DNA from: Acuticoccus kalidii
GTDB taxonomy: Bacteria; Pseudomonadota; Alphaproteobacteria; Rhizobiales; Amorphaceae
Length of the DNA stretch: 64,000 nucleotides
NCBI RefSeq assembly: GCF_021556395.1
Contig: NZ_JAKGCS010000009.1
Span: forward strand, 28,807-92,806
Reading direction: 5' to 3'
The notes under the pieces are model-generated. The model ran no database searches. It saw nothing but the letters and a program-made list of their open reading frames with translations, and was not told the origin of the DNA. This document shows, in pieces, positions 1-9,102 of the stretch (positions are counted from its first letter, which is position 1; each line of letters starts with the position of its first letter). The position numbers and the translations under genes are program-made.

Positions 1-293
1 GTGAGACGCGAGGCGAGTTCGAAGGCGAGCGGATGGCCGAACTGGAAGGTCGGCGCGAAATCGAGCTCGGCGACCTGGCGCTGCACCGCCTCGACGATGC
101 GCGGGCGCGCGTGGCCGGCATTGACGCACCACAGCCCCGCCGTCCCGTCGAGGATCTTGCGACCGTCACCCGTGACGTAATGCATGTCCTTCGCGGACAC
201 GCACATGCGGGGATCCTTCTTGAACGCCCTGTTCGCCGTATAGGGCATCCAGAAGCTCTCGAGGTCTTGGTGACGGTTGACGCGGGCGTCCAT
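1..293 (-). CDS. omega-amino acid:pyruvate aminotransferase, N-terminal part (cut by window edge)
   Basis: The first 97 codons of a class III, PLP-dependent aminotransferase read leftwards out of the window. The product begins MDARVNRHQDLESFWMPYTA and continues with the LDGTAGLWCVNAGHARP segment, which is characteristic of beta-alanine/omega-amino acid:pyruvate transaminases that move an amino group from beta-alanine or other omega-amines to pyruvate. The PLP lysine lies beyond the window. The start is an ATG read from 293 to 291. The gene follows the M23 gene on the same strand after about 140 bp. Family assignment rests on this N-terminal block only, so substrate specificity is open. Confidence 0.85.
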   Translation of the reverse strand, partial: MDARVNRHQDLESFWMPYTANRAFKKDPRMCVSAKDMHYVTGDGRKILDGTAGLWCVNAGHARPRIVEAVQRQVAELDFAPTFQFGHPLAFELASRL

Positions 294-373
294 ACGCTAA
301 AGCCTTCTCGCAAGTCGGAATGGGGCGCGTTGCGGCACGGCGCGCCGATGATCCGTGATAGCAGGAGCCGAGG

Positions 374-404
374 GGCGCTGTCAGCGCCTGCCCTTCGCGG
401 GCAG
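374..404 (-). terminator. tandem stem-loops between M23 gene and aminotransferase
   Basis: Two adjacent small hairpins share one base: GGCGCT-GTC-AGCGCC (374-388) and CTGCCC-TTCGC-GGGCAG (388-404). They lie about 30 bp downstream of the M23 stop codon. There is no U-tract, so termination is only a possibility; they may instead affect the aminotransferase leader. Confidence 0.35.
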
Positions 405-433
405 ACGAGACGCGCGCCCCATCCGCAGACGCT

Positions 434-1396
434 TTATTCGATGGTGATCGACGCCTCGCGCGTCGCCACCACCGCGCCATCGCGGATGATCTCCATCTTC
501 GCATGATATTCGCCGGCTCGAAGCCCGTCCTCGACGCGGCGGCCGGCAAAGCGCATCGACTGCGCCATCGGGCGGTCGATCTCGGCTTCATTGTCGATGT
601 CGAAGCCCGGCCCCTCGAGGACGATGCGCTGACGGTCGCCCTCCTCCACCCCGATCGCGAGACCATAGGCGACGAAGGTCTTCGCCCCGGCCTTGACGTC
701 CGCGTTGGTGGTGCCGTTCTCGATCATGTCCACGCCGACGGGCGCGTCGTTGAAGCCGAGCGCGATCACATGGGTTCGCCCCGCTTCGGCAAGCGCCTCC
801 TGCGCCGCCGCGTTCCAGAGCGGCTCCCCCATCTCACCACATTCGCCCGCGCCCATCACGAGGCCGGTGAACGGGTCGATCACCTCATCGCCGCGCATGA
901 ACTGGATGTGGACGTGGGTGAAGTCGGCGAGGCCGGAGGCGCCGATCGTCCCGAGAACATCGCCGCGCTTCACCGCATCGCCTGGGCGCACTGCGATCGT
1001 GCCGGGCTTCAGATGACAGATCTGCGCGGTAAGGCCGTCGCCGAGATCGAGGACCAGGCCGTTGCCGCACGCCATGCTCGGATCGACATCGAGCGGCTTT
1101 GCGAAATCGCGGTCCGGCACGCCGTCGCGGCCGCGCAGCATCCTGCCGTCGGCGGGGGCGATCACCTGAAGCGTCTCCCCGATCAGCGGCCGGATATCGG
1201 TCCCCTTGTGGGCCGGGCTCGACAGGTGGCCGCATTCGAAATCCGCGATCCCCTCGCCCGGATCGACGTCGACATATTTCTGGATGAAGCAATTCTCGCC
1301 GGGCTCACAATCGACCGGCATCGACAGCGGTCCGGGGTCGGCCGCCGCGATCGAGGGCAGGACGAGGCCTGCGAAGAGAAAGAGTGCGGTGCGCAT
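434..1396 (-). CDS. secreted M23-type (lysostaphin/LytM-fold) peptidase-like protein
   Basis: A 320-residue protein with a signal peptide (MRTALFLFAGLVLPSIAAAD). The central region carries the LytM/M23 beta-fold signature: HKGTDIR for the first metal histidine and THVHIQF for the HxH motif, separated by APADGRM and the LGTIGASG turn. M23 enzymes cut peptidoglycan cross-links or act as amidase activators. The C-terminal 120 residues (about 200-320) look like an added beta-rich domain with no recognised family. The start was placed at this ATG because AAGGAGG lies five bases upstream and the signal peptide follows at once; an upstream in-frame ATG would add 25 unsupported residues. Export to the periplasm is inferred. 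Confidence 0.82.
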   Translation of the reverse strand: MRTALFLFAGLVLPSIAAADPGPLSMPVDCEPGENCFIQKYVDVDPGEGIADFECGHLSSPAHKGTDIRPLIGETLQVIAPADGRMLRGRDGVPDRDFAKPLDVDPSMACGNGLVLDLGDGLTAQICHLKPGTIAVRPGDAVKRGDVLGTIGASGLADFTHVHIQFMRGDEVIDPFTGLVMGAGECGEMGEPLWNAAAQEALAEAGRTHVIALGFNDAPVGVDMIENGTTNADVKAGAKTFVAYGLAIGVEEGDRQRIVLEGPGFDIDNEAEIDRPMAQSMRFAGRRVEDGLRAGEYHAKMEIIRDGAVVATREASITIE

Positions 1397-1570
1397 CTGG
1401 CCTCCTTGGTCCCGCAAAGGCGGGATGCCGCGACGGCGGACGCCCGCCGCGCCCCGCCCGCACACCCGCAAACAGGGACGAGATGAGCCGCGACGATGCC
1501 GCCGACGCGGGGCGACAGCATCCCAGAGAGGCGGAATCCAAACAAGTCGGGGCGACGCCGCCCCGCTTGG

Positions 1571-2479
1571 TCAGCCCTTCGCGAGCGCCGCCTCGACCTC
1601 GTCGGCCCGCGGAATCGGGCTGATCGCCCCATAGCCCTGCACGGAGAGGGCGGCGGCGCAGTTCGCATAATGCGCCGCCTTGGCGACATCGCGCCCACGC
1701 AACCAGGAGGCGAGGAAGGCACCGTCGAAACAGTCACCCGCGCCGCTCGCGTCAACCAGCGTCGTCTTGCGCGGCGGAATTTCGTGGATCACATCCCCGT
1801 CGGCGACGAGCGCGCCGTTCTCGCCGAGCGTGAGGGCCACGATCTTGGGGCCGAGGCTGCGATAGAAGGTGATGATGTCCCGCGGGGAATCGAGGCCGGT
1901 GAGCTGGCGCGCATCGTCGATCCCCGGCAGCGCGATATCGACATGCGCGAGTGCGCCGTGGATCACCGCCCGCGCCCGTTCGACCGGCCACAGCTTGAGG
2001 CGAAGGTTGGTGTCGTAGGCGACGGTGACGCCGGCCTGCTGGGCAGCGCGCATCGCCGCGAAGCACGTGTCGGCCGCCGTGTCGGAAATCGCGTGGCTGA
2101 TCCCCGACAAATGCAGCACCTTCGCGCCCTCGATCGCCGCGATCGGCAGATCCTCGGGCCGCATCAGGCTCGCCGCCGACCCGGCGCGGCGATAGGAAAA
2201 GACGTGACCGTCCGGGCGGTGATGGACGAAATAGATCCCGGTCGGCGCATAGGGATCGCGCGCCACCGTCTCCGAGGAGACGCCCTCGCGCGCCCAGAGC
2301 GCCATCAGCCCGTCGCCGAACTCGTCCATCCCGACCCGGCTGATGACGCCGGTCTCCGCCCCCTGGCGGGCGGCCGCGATCGCAACGTTCGAGGTGTCGC
2401 CGCCGAAGCCTTCGAGCCAGCGGCCGTCCTCCTGCTGATTGAACTCGACCAGCGGCTCGCCGAGCGTGACGATATCCAT
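1571..2479 (-). CDS. kdgK: 2-dehydro-3-deoxygluconokinase (PfkB family)
   Basis: A 302-residue ribokinase/PfkB-fold sugar kinase that phosphorylates 2-keto-3-deoxygluconate (KDG) with ATP in the cytoplasm. Seen in the sequence: the N-terminal substrate block FGGDTSNVAIAAARQG near residues 25-40 and the C-terminal PfkB signature DASGAGDCFDGAFLA, whose GAGD holds the anion hole and catalytic Asp. Length is normal for KdgK. It is the last gene of a four-gene minus-strand operon and its ATG overlaps the stop of the aldolase gene (TGATG). Presence of both this kinase and DgoK suggests the operon handles both gluco- and galacto-configured keto-deoxy acids. Confidence 0.88.
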   Translation of the reverse strand: MDIVTLGEPLVEFNQQEDGRWLEGFGGDTSNVAIAAARQGAETGVISRVGMDEFGDGLMALWAREGVSSETVARDPYAPTGIYFVHHRPDGHVFSYRRAGSAASLMRPEDLPIAAIEGAKVLHLSGISHAISDTAADTCFAAMRAAQQAGVTVAYDTNLRLKLWPVERARAVIHGALAHVDIALPGIDDARQLTGLDSPRDIITFYRSLGPKIVALTLGENGALVADGDVIHEIPPRKTTLVDASGAGDCFDGAFLASWLRGRDVAKAAHYANCAAALSVQGYGAISPIPRADEVEAALAKG

Positions 2480-3105
2480 CAGCCGAGCGCGCCCTGCGCC
2501 GCGTCGGCGAAGCGCTTGGCGTCGGTCGCGACGGCCTCGATCGCCTTGCCGGGCTTATAAAGCGCCGAGCCGATGCCGACCCCGTTCGCACCGGCGGCCA
2601 TCCAATCGGCGAGATTCTCCGCGTCGACGCCGCCGGTGACGATGAGCTTCGTCTCCTTCGGCAGCACCGCGCGCAGCGCCTTCACCACCTTCGGCGACAT
2701 GCCGTCACCCGGAAAGAGCTTGAGCGCATCGGCCCCCGCGTCGAGCGCGCGGAAGGCTTCGGAGGGGGTGAACACGCCGGGCACGGAGATGAGACCGCAC
2801 CGCTTCGTCGCTCGCACGACCTCTTCGTTGAGATTGGGGGAGACGATGATCGTGCCGCCCGCGTCGGCAACGCGCGCAACGTCCTCCGGCTTCAGCACGG
2901 TCCCCGCGCCGACGATCGCCTCCTCGCCGAACGCCTCCGCCTGGATCGCGATCGAGCGGAAGGGGTCGGGCGAATTGAGGGGAACTTCCATCACCGGGAT
3001 ATGCGCGGCGAGCAGCGCGCGGCCGACGTCGATCGCCTCGTCGGGCGAGATGCCGCGCAATACGGCGACGATGGGCATCCTGGCCAGCGCCTCATCAAGG
3101 GTCAT
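2479..3105 (-). CDS. dgoA: 2-dehydro-3-deoxy-6-phosphogalactonate aldolase
   Basis: A 208-residue class I aldolase of the KDPG/KDPGal family, which splits 2-keto-3-deoxy-6-phosphogalactonate into pyruvate and glyceraldehyde 3-phosphate. Motifs match DgoA: VLRGISPDEA at the N-terminus, EVPLNSPDPFRSI, VGAGTVLKPEDV, the ALKLFPGD segment with the Schiff-base lysine, and VTGGVDAENLADW. The EVPLNSP form fits DgoA better than Eda. It lies between dgoK (73 bp upstream) and kdgK (TGATG overlap). With both kinases present it may accept both phosphorylated epimers; that is inference. Confidence 0.9.
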   Translation of the reverse strand: MTLDEALARMPIVAVLRGISPDEAIDVGRALLAAHIPVMEVPLNSPDPFRSIAIQAEAFGEEAIVGAGTVLKPEDVARVADAGGTIIVSPNLNEEVVRATKRCGLISVPGVFTPSEAFRALDAGADALKLFPGDGMSPKVVKALRAVLPKETKLIVTGGVDAENLADWMAAGANGVGIGSALYKPGKAIEAVATDAKRFADAAQGALG

Positions 3106-3178
3106 GCCGCACCTTCCATTGGTCGTGTCGGAATCATCGTTGTTCGAGGCATCTTCCTGGCGCGTCGCGCGGGGGTCG

Positions 3179-4075
3179 TCAAATCCCCGCGCGCTCGCGT
3201 TGGATCAGCGTGAGGCCGATCGCGGCGCTTTCGTGCGGCGCGGCGACCGGCTCGACACCGAAGCGCTCGAACGCCCGCCGATAGCGCGCCCCGAGATCCG
3301 TCGCCCCGACGATGATCGCCGTCGCGACGCCCGCGCACGCGCTCTTCACCTCCGCCCCGATGAGGAGGCCGGAGAGGAAATCGCCCGCTTCATCCTCGCC
3401 GAGACGGCCCATCAGCCCCTCGGCGCGAATCGAAAAGAAGCGGGTGAGGAGGTCACCCGGCCGGTCGAGACCGTCGGCCGCGTCGAGCCCCTTGGCGAAG
3501 GCTGCCTCGTCGCGCCCCTTCCCCATCATCTTCGACAAGATGGTGTGGTCCTTGAGCGCGCCGAACAGCTCGCCGGTCATGTAGGTGCGGAAGTCGGTGA
3601 TCGCCCCGTCCTCCACCGTCACCCATTTGGAATGAGTGCCGGGCAGAACGAACGTGCCGCCGGTGCGGCCGAGCGTGTCGAGCGCGCCGAAGATCTCGAC
3701 CTCCTCGCCCCGCATCACGTCGGCCCACGCGCCGCCATCGATGCCGACGGCGACGCCGGGAACGATCGCGACATCGCCGAGCGACGGGGCCTCGACCGGC
3801 ATCAGGCCGTCCGCGAGCGCCTTGAGGTTCGCGGGAGTTGCCACATAGGGCGCTTCCCGCCAGCCCTGACGGCTGCCGACCATACCCGACATGAGGATCG
3901 GCGCGGCGGTGCGGGCGCGCCAGGCGCCCACGGTCTCGGCGAGGACCCGCTCGAAGCCGCCCGCCGGCACGGACATCAGTCCGGCCGACGATTCGGTGCT
4001 TTCAAGAACGGCGCCGTCGTCTCCGACGAGGTACGCGCGAAGCCGCGTCGTCCCCCAATCAACGCCGATCAGCAT
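3179..4075 (-). CDS. dgoK: 2-dehydro-3-deoxygalactonokinase
   Basis: A 298-residue DgoK-family kinase that phosphorylates 2-keto-3-deoxygalactonate in the De Ley-Doudoroff pathway. Recognisable features: the N-terminal phosphate-1-like loop GVDWGTTRLRAYL, the SGMVGSRQGW block, and VLPGTHSKWV with its metal/phosphate-contacting residues. Length is typical. The ATG overlaps the stop of the dehydratase gene as TGATG, so the two are very probably translationally coupled. The enzyme receives the keto-deoxy acid made by the upstream dehydratase and passes the phosphate ester to DgoA. Confidence 0.92.
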   Translation of the reverse strand: MLIGVDWGTTRLRAYLVGDDGAVLESTESSAGLMSVPAGGFERVLAETVGAWRARTAAPILMSGMVGSRQGWREAPYVATPANLKALADGLMPVEAPSLGDVAIVPGVAVGIDGGAWADVMRGEEVEIFGALDTLGRTGGTFVLPGTHSKWVTVEDGAITDFRTYMTGELFGALKDHTILSKMMGKGRDEAAFAKGLDAADGLDRPGDLLTRFFSIRAEGLMGRLGEDEAGDFLSGLLIGAEVKSACAGVATAIIVGATDLGARYRRAFERFGVEPVAAPHESAAIGLTLIQRERAGI

Positions 4076-5862
4076 CAGTGGCTGTGGCGCGGAATGAAGG
4101 TCCGGGCGATCTTCTTGTACTTAACCGCCGGTTTCAGCACCATGCCTTCGGAGAGCTGGTCGACGCAGCCGCGCTGCAGCTCCTGCCACGGGGTCTGGCT
4201 CTCGGGATACTGATAGCCGCCCGCCGCTTCGAGTTCCTTGCGCCGCTTGGCGACTTCCTCGTCGCTGATCAGGATATCGGCGCGACCCTTCTTGAGGTCG
4301 ATCCGAACCCGGTCGTCGGTGCGCAGGATCGCAAGACCGCCACCCGCCGCTGCCTCTGGCGAGGCGTTGAGGATCGACGGCGTGCCCGACGTGCCGGACT
4401 GGCGTCCGTCGCCGACGCACGGCAGCTCCATGACGCCCTTTTTGATCAGATAGTCCGGCGCGCGCATGTTCACGACCTCGGCCGCGCCCGGATAGCCGAT
4501 CGGGCCGGTGCCGCGGATGAACAGGACACAGTTGGCGTCGATCTTGAGCGACGGGTCGTCGATCGCGTGGTGATAGTGCTCCGGCCCGTCGAACACGATG
4601 GCGCGGCCCTCGAAGGCGTCCGGGTCATCCGGGTTGGAGAGGTAGCGCTGCCGGAAATCGGGGCTGATCACGGACAGCTTCATCACCGCGGCGTCGAACA
4701 GGTTGCCGCTCATCACCTTGAAACCGGCTTCCTTCTTGAGGGCCGTCTCGAAAGTGCGGATGACGTCGGTGTCGAGGATTTCCGCATCGCGGCAATTCTC
4801 GCCCATCGTCTTGCCGTTCGCGGTGATCGCGTCCTCGTGGATCTTGCCGTGCTTCATCAGCTCGGCCACCACCGCCGGAACGCCGCCCGCATGGTGATAA
4901 TCCTCGCCGAGATAGTCGCCGGCGGGCATCAGGTTGACGAGAAGCGGGACGTCGAGCCCGTAGGTCTCCCAATCCTTCACCTCGAGGTCGACGCCGATAT
5001 GGCGCGCGATCGCGTTGATGTGGATCGGAGCGTTGGAGGAGCCGCCGATCGCCGAGTTGATGACGATCGCGTTCTCGAACGCCTTGCGGGTCAGGATGTC
5101 GGAGGGCTTCAGATCCTCGTGCACCATCTCGACAATGCGCTTGCCGGTCAGATACGCCATCGCGCCCCGCTCTTTGTGGGGGGCTGGAATGGCGGCCGAA
5201 CCCGGAAGGCTCATGCCGAGGGCTTCGGCGAGCGAGTTCATCGTCGTCGCGGTGCCCATGGTGTTGCAGTAGCCGGGGCTCGGCGAGCCGGAGGCGACGA
5301 GCTCGATGAAGCCTTTATAGTCGATCTCGCCGGCGGCGAGCAGGCGACGGGCCTCCCAGACGACGGTGCCGGCGCCGGTGCGCTTGCCTTTATACCAGCC
5401 GTTCAGCATCGGTCCGCCGGACAGCGCGATCGCCGGAATGTCGACCGTGGCGGCGGCCATCATGCAGGCCGGCATCGTCTTGTCGCAGCCGATCGTCAGC
5501 ACCACGCCGTCGAGCGGGTAGCCGAAAAGGACTTCGACGAGGCCGAGATAGGCAAGGTTTCGGTCGAGCGACGCGGTCGGCCGCTTGCCGGTTTCCTGAA
5601 TCGGATGAACCGGAAATTCGATCGCGATCCCGCCGGCTTCGCGGATGCCTTCGCGCACGCGATGGGCGAGCTCGACATGGGGCCGGTTGCACGGCGACAG
5701 ATCGGACCCCGTCTGCGCGATGCCGATGATCGGCTTGCCCGATTGCAACTCGTCCTGCGTGAGGCCGTAGTTGAGATAACGTTCCAGATAAAGTGCGGTC
5801 GCAGACGGGTCAGACGGGTCGTCGAACCAAAGGCGGCTGCGGAGTTTGCGAGTTTCAGACAC
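4075..5862 (-). CDS. IlvD/Edd-family sugar-acid dehydratase (xylonate dehydratase-like)
   Basis: A 595-residue Fe-S dehydratase that removes water from an aldonic acid to give a 2-keto-3-deoxy acid. The three expected cluster cysteines are visible: C58 (SPCN), C126 (GCDKT, with the conserved Lys) and C199 (GYCNTMG). The N-terminal [16 protein letters not shown] and the C-terminal TPWQEL closely recall Caulobacter XylD (xylonate dehydratase). The operon around it carries kinases and an aldolase for KDG/KDGal, so galactonate, arabonate, fuconate or xylonate are all possible substrates. The start is GTG with GGGAGGA seven bases upstream; an ATG in a sensible position is absent. It is the promoter-proximal gene of the operon. 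Confidence 0.88.
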   Translation of the reverse strand: MSETRKLRSRLWFDDPSDPSATALYLERYLNYGLTQDELQSGKPIIGIAQTGSDLSPCNRPHVELAHRVREGIREAGGIAIEFPVHPIQETGKRPTASLDRNLAYLGLVEVLFGYPLDGVVLTIGCDKTMPACMMAAATVDIPAIALSGGPMLNGWYKGKRTGAGTVVWEARRLLAAGEIDYKGFIELVASGSPSPGYCNTMGTATTMNSLAEALGMSLPGSAAIPAPHKERGAMAYLTGKRIVEMVHEDLKPSDILTRKAFENAIVINSAIGGSSNAPIHINAIARHIGVDLEVKDWETYGLDVPLLVNLMPAGDYLGEDYHHAGGVPAVVAELMKHGKIHEDAITANGKTMGENCRDAEILDTDVIRTFETALKKEAGFKVMSGNLFDAAVMKLSVISPDFRQRYLSNPDDPDAFEGRAIVFDGPEHYHHAIDDPSLKIDANCVLFIRGTGPIGYPGAAEVVNMRAPDYLIKKGVMELPCVGDGRQSGTSGTPSILNASPEAAAGGGLAILRTDDRVRIDLKKGRADILISDEEVAKRRKELEAAGGYQYPESQTPWQELQRGCVDQLSEGMVLKPAVKYKKIARTFIPRHSH

Positions 5863-6035
5863 GGTAGATCCTCCCCGAGGATCTCACGTGTAGCTTAAAC
5901 CGCTCTAAGAAGAACAGGGGAAAGCGCTACTTTTGAAACACCTGATATTGCCGCGCGCTCACCTCGGCGCGCGGCGCCGTTCGCCCCCCTCGCGCGCGGC
6001 TCGGCGGGCAAGGCCGATGCGCGCCGTTTTGCCGC

Positions 6036-6635
6036 TCATGCGGCGCGTGGCGTGCCGCCCCGGTCGGTGATCGCGCCGAGGAGCGCGCTCACCATGTTGG
6101 ACTGTTCGAGCATCACCTCGCGGGCGAGCGAGAACGGCGTGGGGGCCGGCGTCAGGATGATGCCGTCGACTTCGCCGGGCGACGTCGCGAGGCGCCCGCC
6201 ATAGCGCCGGGCGAGCTTCTGCATGGCGCGGTTCTCGCGCAGGCACGTCATCTGCAGAATATGCAGCCCGTCATTCTTGGAGACGAGCACGAGACGGTCG
6301 AGGAGAAGGCCGCCGAGACCCTGGCGGCGGAAATCGCGCTCGACGCTGAAGGCGAGCTCGGCCTTGTCGCGCGCTGCCGGGCCGAACGGGCGCAACTCGC
6401 CGACGCCCCGCAAAACTCCCTCGACGAAGGCCCCTTCGAGGACGGTTCCGGGCTCGACCTCGCGCGCGGCATGTTCGGCGATCCACGCGTCGCCGATCGC
6501 CTGCCCGAATCGCAGACGGCGCCCCTCATGGTCGAGCCGCTGCAGATGTTCGCGATAGAGCGGCGTCTCTTGCGGCCACAGACGCCGAACCACGACATCC
6601 GCCCGCTTCAACCCACTTCCGACCGACCGCAACAC
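6036..6635 (-). CDS. GNAT-family N-acetyltransferase
   Basis: A GNAT-fold acetyltransferase of about 199 residues. The acetyl-CoA-binding motif A is clear: AELAFSVERDFRRQGLGGLLL, with the R/Q-x-x-G-x-G/A loop, followed by MTCLRENRAMQKLARRYGG, the usual beta4-alpha region. The acceptor cannot be told from sequence. The start is uncertain: the frame is open far upstream, but conserved-looking sequence begins only around VVVRRLWPQETP. A GTG at 6635 (GGAG eight bases upstream) was chosen; a TTG at 6611 and an ATG at 6686 are alternatives. The gene stands alone. Confidence 0.75.
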   Translation of the reverse strand: MLRSVGSGLKRADVVVRRLWPQETPLYREHLQRLDHEGRRLRFGQAIGDAWIAEHAAREVEPGTVLEGAFVEGVLRGVGELRPFGPAARDKAELAFSVERDFRRQGLGGLLLDRLVLVSKNDGLHILQMTCLRENRAMQKLARRYGGRLATSPGEVDGIILTPAPTPFSLAREVMLEQSNMVSALLGAITDRGGTPRAA

Positions 6636-7115
6636 GGCACCCACTCCACTGACCGCACAGCCGACGCCTGTGCACATGCACAACATGATTGCGCAGCGCA
6701 AAATAGGAAGCGACCATAGCGCAAAGCGGCTTTGCCTCTGGCAGATCGCCTGCGGCATTCGGCCCGCTCGCGTGGCATAAAGGCCCCGCTGCGCCCGGCA
6801 AATCTCGCCACCTATGCTGCATCGCAACAGGCTCAAGGCACGATGTCGCAACCTGGTGTCCCCGCCACCCTCCCGTCGATGGGCGGGCCATCCTTGCGGC
6901 ACAAACCGCCTGATATGCGGAAACCGACCGTCAATCCCATCATGTCATGCGTTACAGCATGGAATGGATCACCCGCGACGCGCGTTGATGGCAGGACGCG
7001 TCTTGCTGGGCGGAAGGTGCTTAACAATGCGGTCGACACTTGCAAACGCTCGCAAGGTGGCGTTGGACAGTGGGCGCGAGCCCCACGAACCGGGGTCGGA
7101 GTCTACTCAATCCTG
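6636..7115. other. 480-bp intergenic region between divergent GNAT and KpsS-like genes
   Basis: No convincing gene is seen here. Short open frames exist, but they lack coding-like composition and recognisable residues. The region is less GC-rich than its neighbours around 6940-7040 and probably carries promoters for both divergent genes. I saw no RNA gene or riboswitch consensus in it. Confidence 0.6.
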
Positions 7116-8444
7116 ATGTCGCCCACGCAAACGCGGCGCGTTCTCCTCCTGCAGGGGCCGCCAACTCCCTTCTTCTCGGTACTGGAGCGCGCGTTCGCAG
7201 ATCGCGGGATCGGGGTGCAACGTGTCCTGCTTCATGCGGGCGACGCGCTGCGCGCGGGGCACAAGGGCATCCCCTATCGCGGCACGCTGCAGGATTTCGA
7301 CGCTTTCCTCGATAAACTGATCACCGACGAGGCGATCACCGACATCCTCTATTTCGCGGATCGCCTCCCGTATCACCGCGTCGCCGAAGCGGTCGCGACG
7401 CGCCGCGGCGTCATCCCTTATGCGGTCGAAAACGGATATCTGCGCCCCGATTGGCTCACCCTGGAGCCGGGCGGCATGGGCGCCTATTCGCGCTTTCCCG
7501 ACGACCGGGCGACGATCGAGCGGATCGCCGAGAATGCGCCGCCCATCGACGACACGATCCTCTACCGCCACTCCTTCGCCTCCGAGGCCTTCTTCGACGT
7601 GAGCTATACGCTCACCCGCCTCGCCGGCAGCTCCGGCTATCGCCATTTCGAGCGGGATAGGCCGAATCATCCGCTGAAGGAATATGTCTCCTGGTTGCCG
7701 CAGCTCGTGCGTCGGCAGATCGCGCGGGCCCGTGCGCCGGCGCAGATGCGCCGCGTCACGAGCGAGAGCAAGCCCTTCTTCCTCTTCCCGATGCAGCTTC
7801 AGGAAGACTATCAGATCCGCCATAACTCGCCCTACCAGCGCCTCGCGGATCTGGTGCACGAGATCTTCTCCTCCTTCGCCCGCGCCGCGCCGCGCGAGAC
7901 CTCGCTCCTCGTCAAGATCCACCCGCTCGACAATGGCCTCGAGAATTGGCAGCGGACGTTGAAGCGGGCGAAGCGCGATTATGGCCTCACCGGGCGGATT
8001 CGGATGCTGTCGGCGGGCTCGCTGCCCGAGATGCTCCACCATTGCGAGGGTGTTGCCCTCGTCAACTCGACGGTCGGCATCTATTCGCTGCGGGCCGGCA
8101 AGCCGACGAAATCGCTGGGGGCGGCGGTCTACAACCTGCCCGGCCTCACCGACCCGCAGCCGCTCGACGATTTCTGGGAGCGCCCGCAAATGCCCGATAT
8201 GGCCTATGTCGACGCCTTCGTGCGCGCCCTCGCCAAGGCGACGCAGCTCAAAGGCTCGTTCTACGACAAAGCAGGCATGGAGGCCGGCGCGAGCGAGATC
8301 GCCCGCCGCGTCGCCGAAGGTTATGGCGCGAGCGACATGTTCGTCTCCCCGCCGCCGCGCCTCGATGCGGCCTATGCGATGGGTGTGCCGCGCAATCCGG
8401 TCCCCGGCCAGCATCCGGCGCGCAAGCCGCTCCTCACCCCTTAA
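7116..8444 (+). CDS. KpsS-like capsular polysaccharide Kdo transferase
   Basis: A 442-residue member of the capsule synthesis family (KpsS/KpsC, LipB). KpsS-type enzymes add beta-Kdo to a lipid acceptor at the inner membrane to start group 2 capsule or similar glycolipids. Characteristic blocks: ILYFADRLPYHRVAEAVA, YAVENGYLRPDWLTLEPGG, a KIHPLDNG block and the HCEGVALVNSTVGIYSL segment. The start was set at an ATG with GGAG about 12 bases upstream because it directly precedes the family's first strand (RRVLLLQG); the open frame upstream of it looks non-coding. No capsule export or other kps genes flank it, so its role here is open. Confidence 0.84.
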   Translation: MSPTQTRRVLLLQGPPTPFFSVLERAFADRGIGVQRVLLHAGDALRAGHKGIPYRGTLQDFDAFLDKLITDEAITDILYFADRLPYHRVAEAVATRRGVIPYAVENGYLRPDWLTLEPGGMGAYSRFPDDRATIERIAENAPPIDDTILYRHSFASEAFFDVSYTLTRLAGSSGYRHFERDRPNHPLKEYVSWLPQLVRRQIARARAPAQMRRVTSESKPFFLFPMQLQEDYQIRHNSPYQRLADLVHEIFSSFARAAPRETSLLVKIHPLDNGLENWQRTLKRAKRDYGLTGRIRMLSAGSLPEMLHHCEGVALVNSTVGIYSLRAGKPTKSLGAAVYNLPGLTDPQPLDDFWERPQMPDMAYVDAFVRALAKATQLKGSFYDKAGMEAGASEIARRVAEGYGASDMFVSPPPRLDAAYAMGVPRNPVPGQHPARKPLLTP

Positions 8445-8449
8445 GGCGC

Positions 8450-8474
8450 CGCGGCGGGACACGGCATCGCCGCG
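8450..8474. terminator. hairpin between convergent genes
   Basis: CGCGGCG (8450-8456) pairs with CGCCGCG (8468-8474) around an 11-nt loop. It sits in the 38-bp gap between the stops of the convergent kpsS-like and lrp-like genes. There is no strong U-tract on either side; a bidirectional terminator is inferred from position. Confidence 0.4.
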
Positions 8475-8482
8475 CCCCCGGC

Positions 8483-8956
8483 CTATTCGCTCGCCGGCGC
8501 CGCCTCCAGCGGGATCTCGGTCGTCTCCTTCAAGGTCTCCATCGACAGCATCGACGTGACGGAGAAGAGGTCCACCTCGGCGACGAGGCGCTTATAGAAG
8601 GTGTCGAAGGCGCGCGTGTCGCGCACACGGACCTTGAGGAGATAGTCGATCTCGCCCGCGAGCCGGTGCGCCTCCTGCACCTCTCCCATCGCGGCGATCG
8701 CGGCGGCGAAGCGGTCGAGCCAATCCTTCGAGTGGCTCGACGTCTTGATCGTCACGAAGAACACCTCGTCGCGGTCGACCTTGCCGGCATCGAGAATCGC
8801 CACCTGGCGGTCGATGATCCCGGCCTCCCGCAATTTCCGGATTCGGGCCCAGACGGGGGACTTCGACGAGTTCACCAGCGCCGCGACCCGCTCGACGGGC
8901 AGCGTCGCGTCTTGTTGCAGGACATTGAGGATCCTGCGGTCGAGATCATCTATCAC
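8483..8956 (-). CDS. Lrp/AsnC-family transcriptional regulator
   Basis: A 157-residue feast/famine regulator. The N-terminal winged helix-turn-helix is present (DDLDRRILNVLQQDATLPVERVAA then SKSPVWARIRKLREAGIID), followed by the ligand-binding RAM domain (HRLAGEIDYLLKVRVRD). The start chosen is GTG with GGAG ten bases upstream, which puts the HTH at the normal distance from the N-terminus; extending to 9070 would add 38 atypical residues. It is divergent from cysG and is the obvious candidate regulator of the cys operon. An effector such as cysteine or another sulfur metabolite is a guess. Confidence 0.88.
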   Translation of the reverse strand: MIDDLDRRILNVLQQDATLPVERVAALVNSSKSPVWARIRKLREAGIIDRQVAILDAGKVDRDEVFFVTIKTSSHSKDWLDRFAAAIAAMGEVQEAHRLAGEIDYLLKVRVRDTRAFDTFYKRLVAEVDLFSVTSMLSMETLKETTEIPLEAAPASE

Positions 8957-8985
8957 AATAATTCCGCTCCAAACGGGATAGAACA

Positions 8986-9005
8986 GGAAAAAATCGCAAA
9001 TTTCC
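8986..9005. promoter_or_regulatory. candidate Lrp-type operator, GGAAA-N10-TTTCC
   Basis: A quasi-palindrome with an AT-rich centre in the divergent lrp/cysG promoter region. Spacing and AT-rich core fit Lrp-family sites in general. A wider pair, ACGGGA and TCCCGT, flanks the same area. No binding evidence. Confidence 0.33.
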
Positions 9006-9102
9006 CGTCCGCGCAATGCCCCTCGCCTTATTCCGTCCCGCATATTGTTCCGATCGCGGGATATCGCCATCCTCTATGAACTATCGATCCCCGGGGGGTT
9101 CC

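Noticed and set aside
1410..1425. TCCCGC-AAAG-GCGGGA hairpin before the M23 gene as a terminator of kdgK
   Set aside because: It lies right next to the M23 ribosome site, more than 140 bp past the kdgK stop, and lacks a U-tract.
5921..5930. AAAGCGCTAC as a LacI-type operator for the sugar-acid operon
   Set aside because: Only the central six bases are symmetric, and no LacI-family gene is near; too weak to list.
6732..7115. Upstream extension of the KpsS-like protein
   Set aside because: The frame is open but its product does not look like protein, and the family's first strand begins right after the ATG at 7116.
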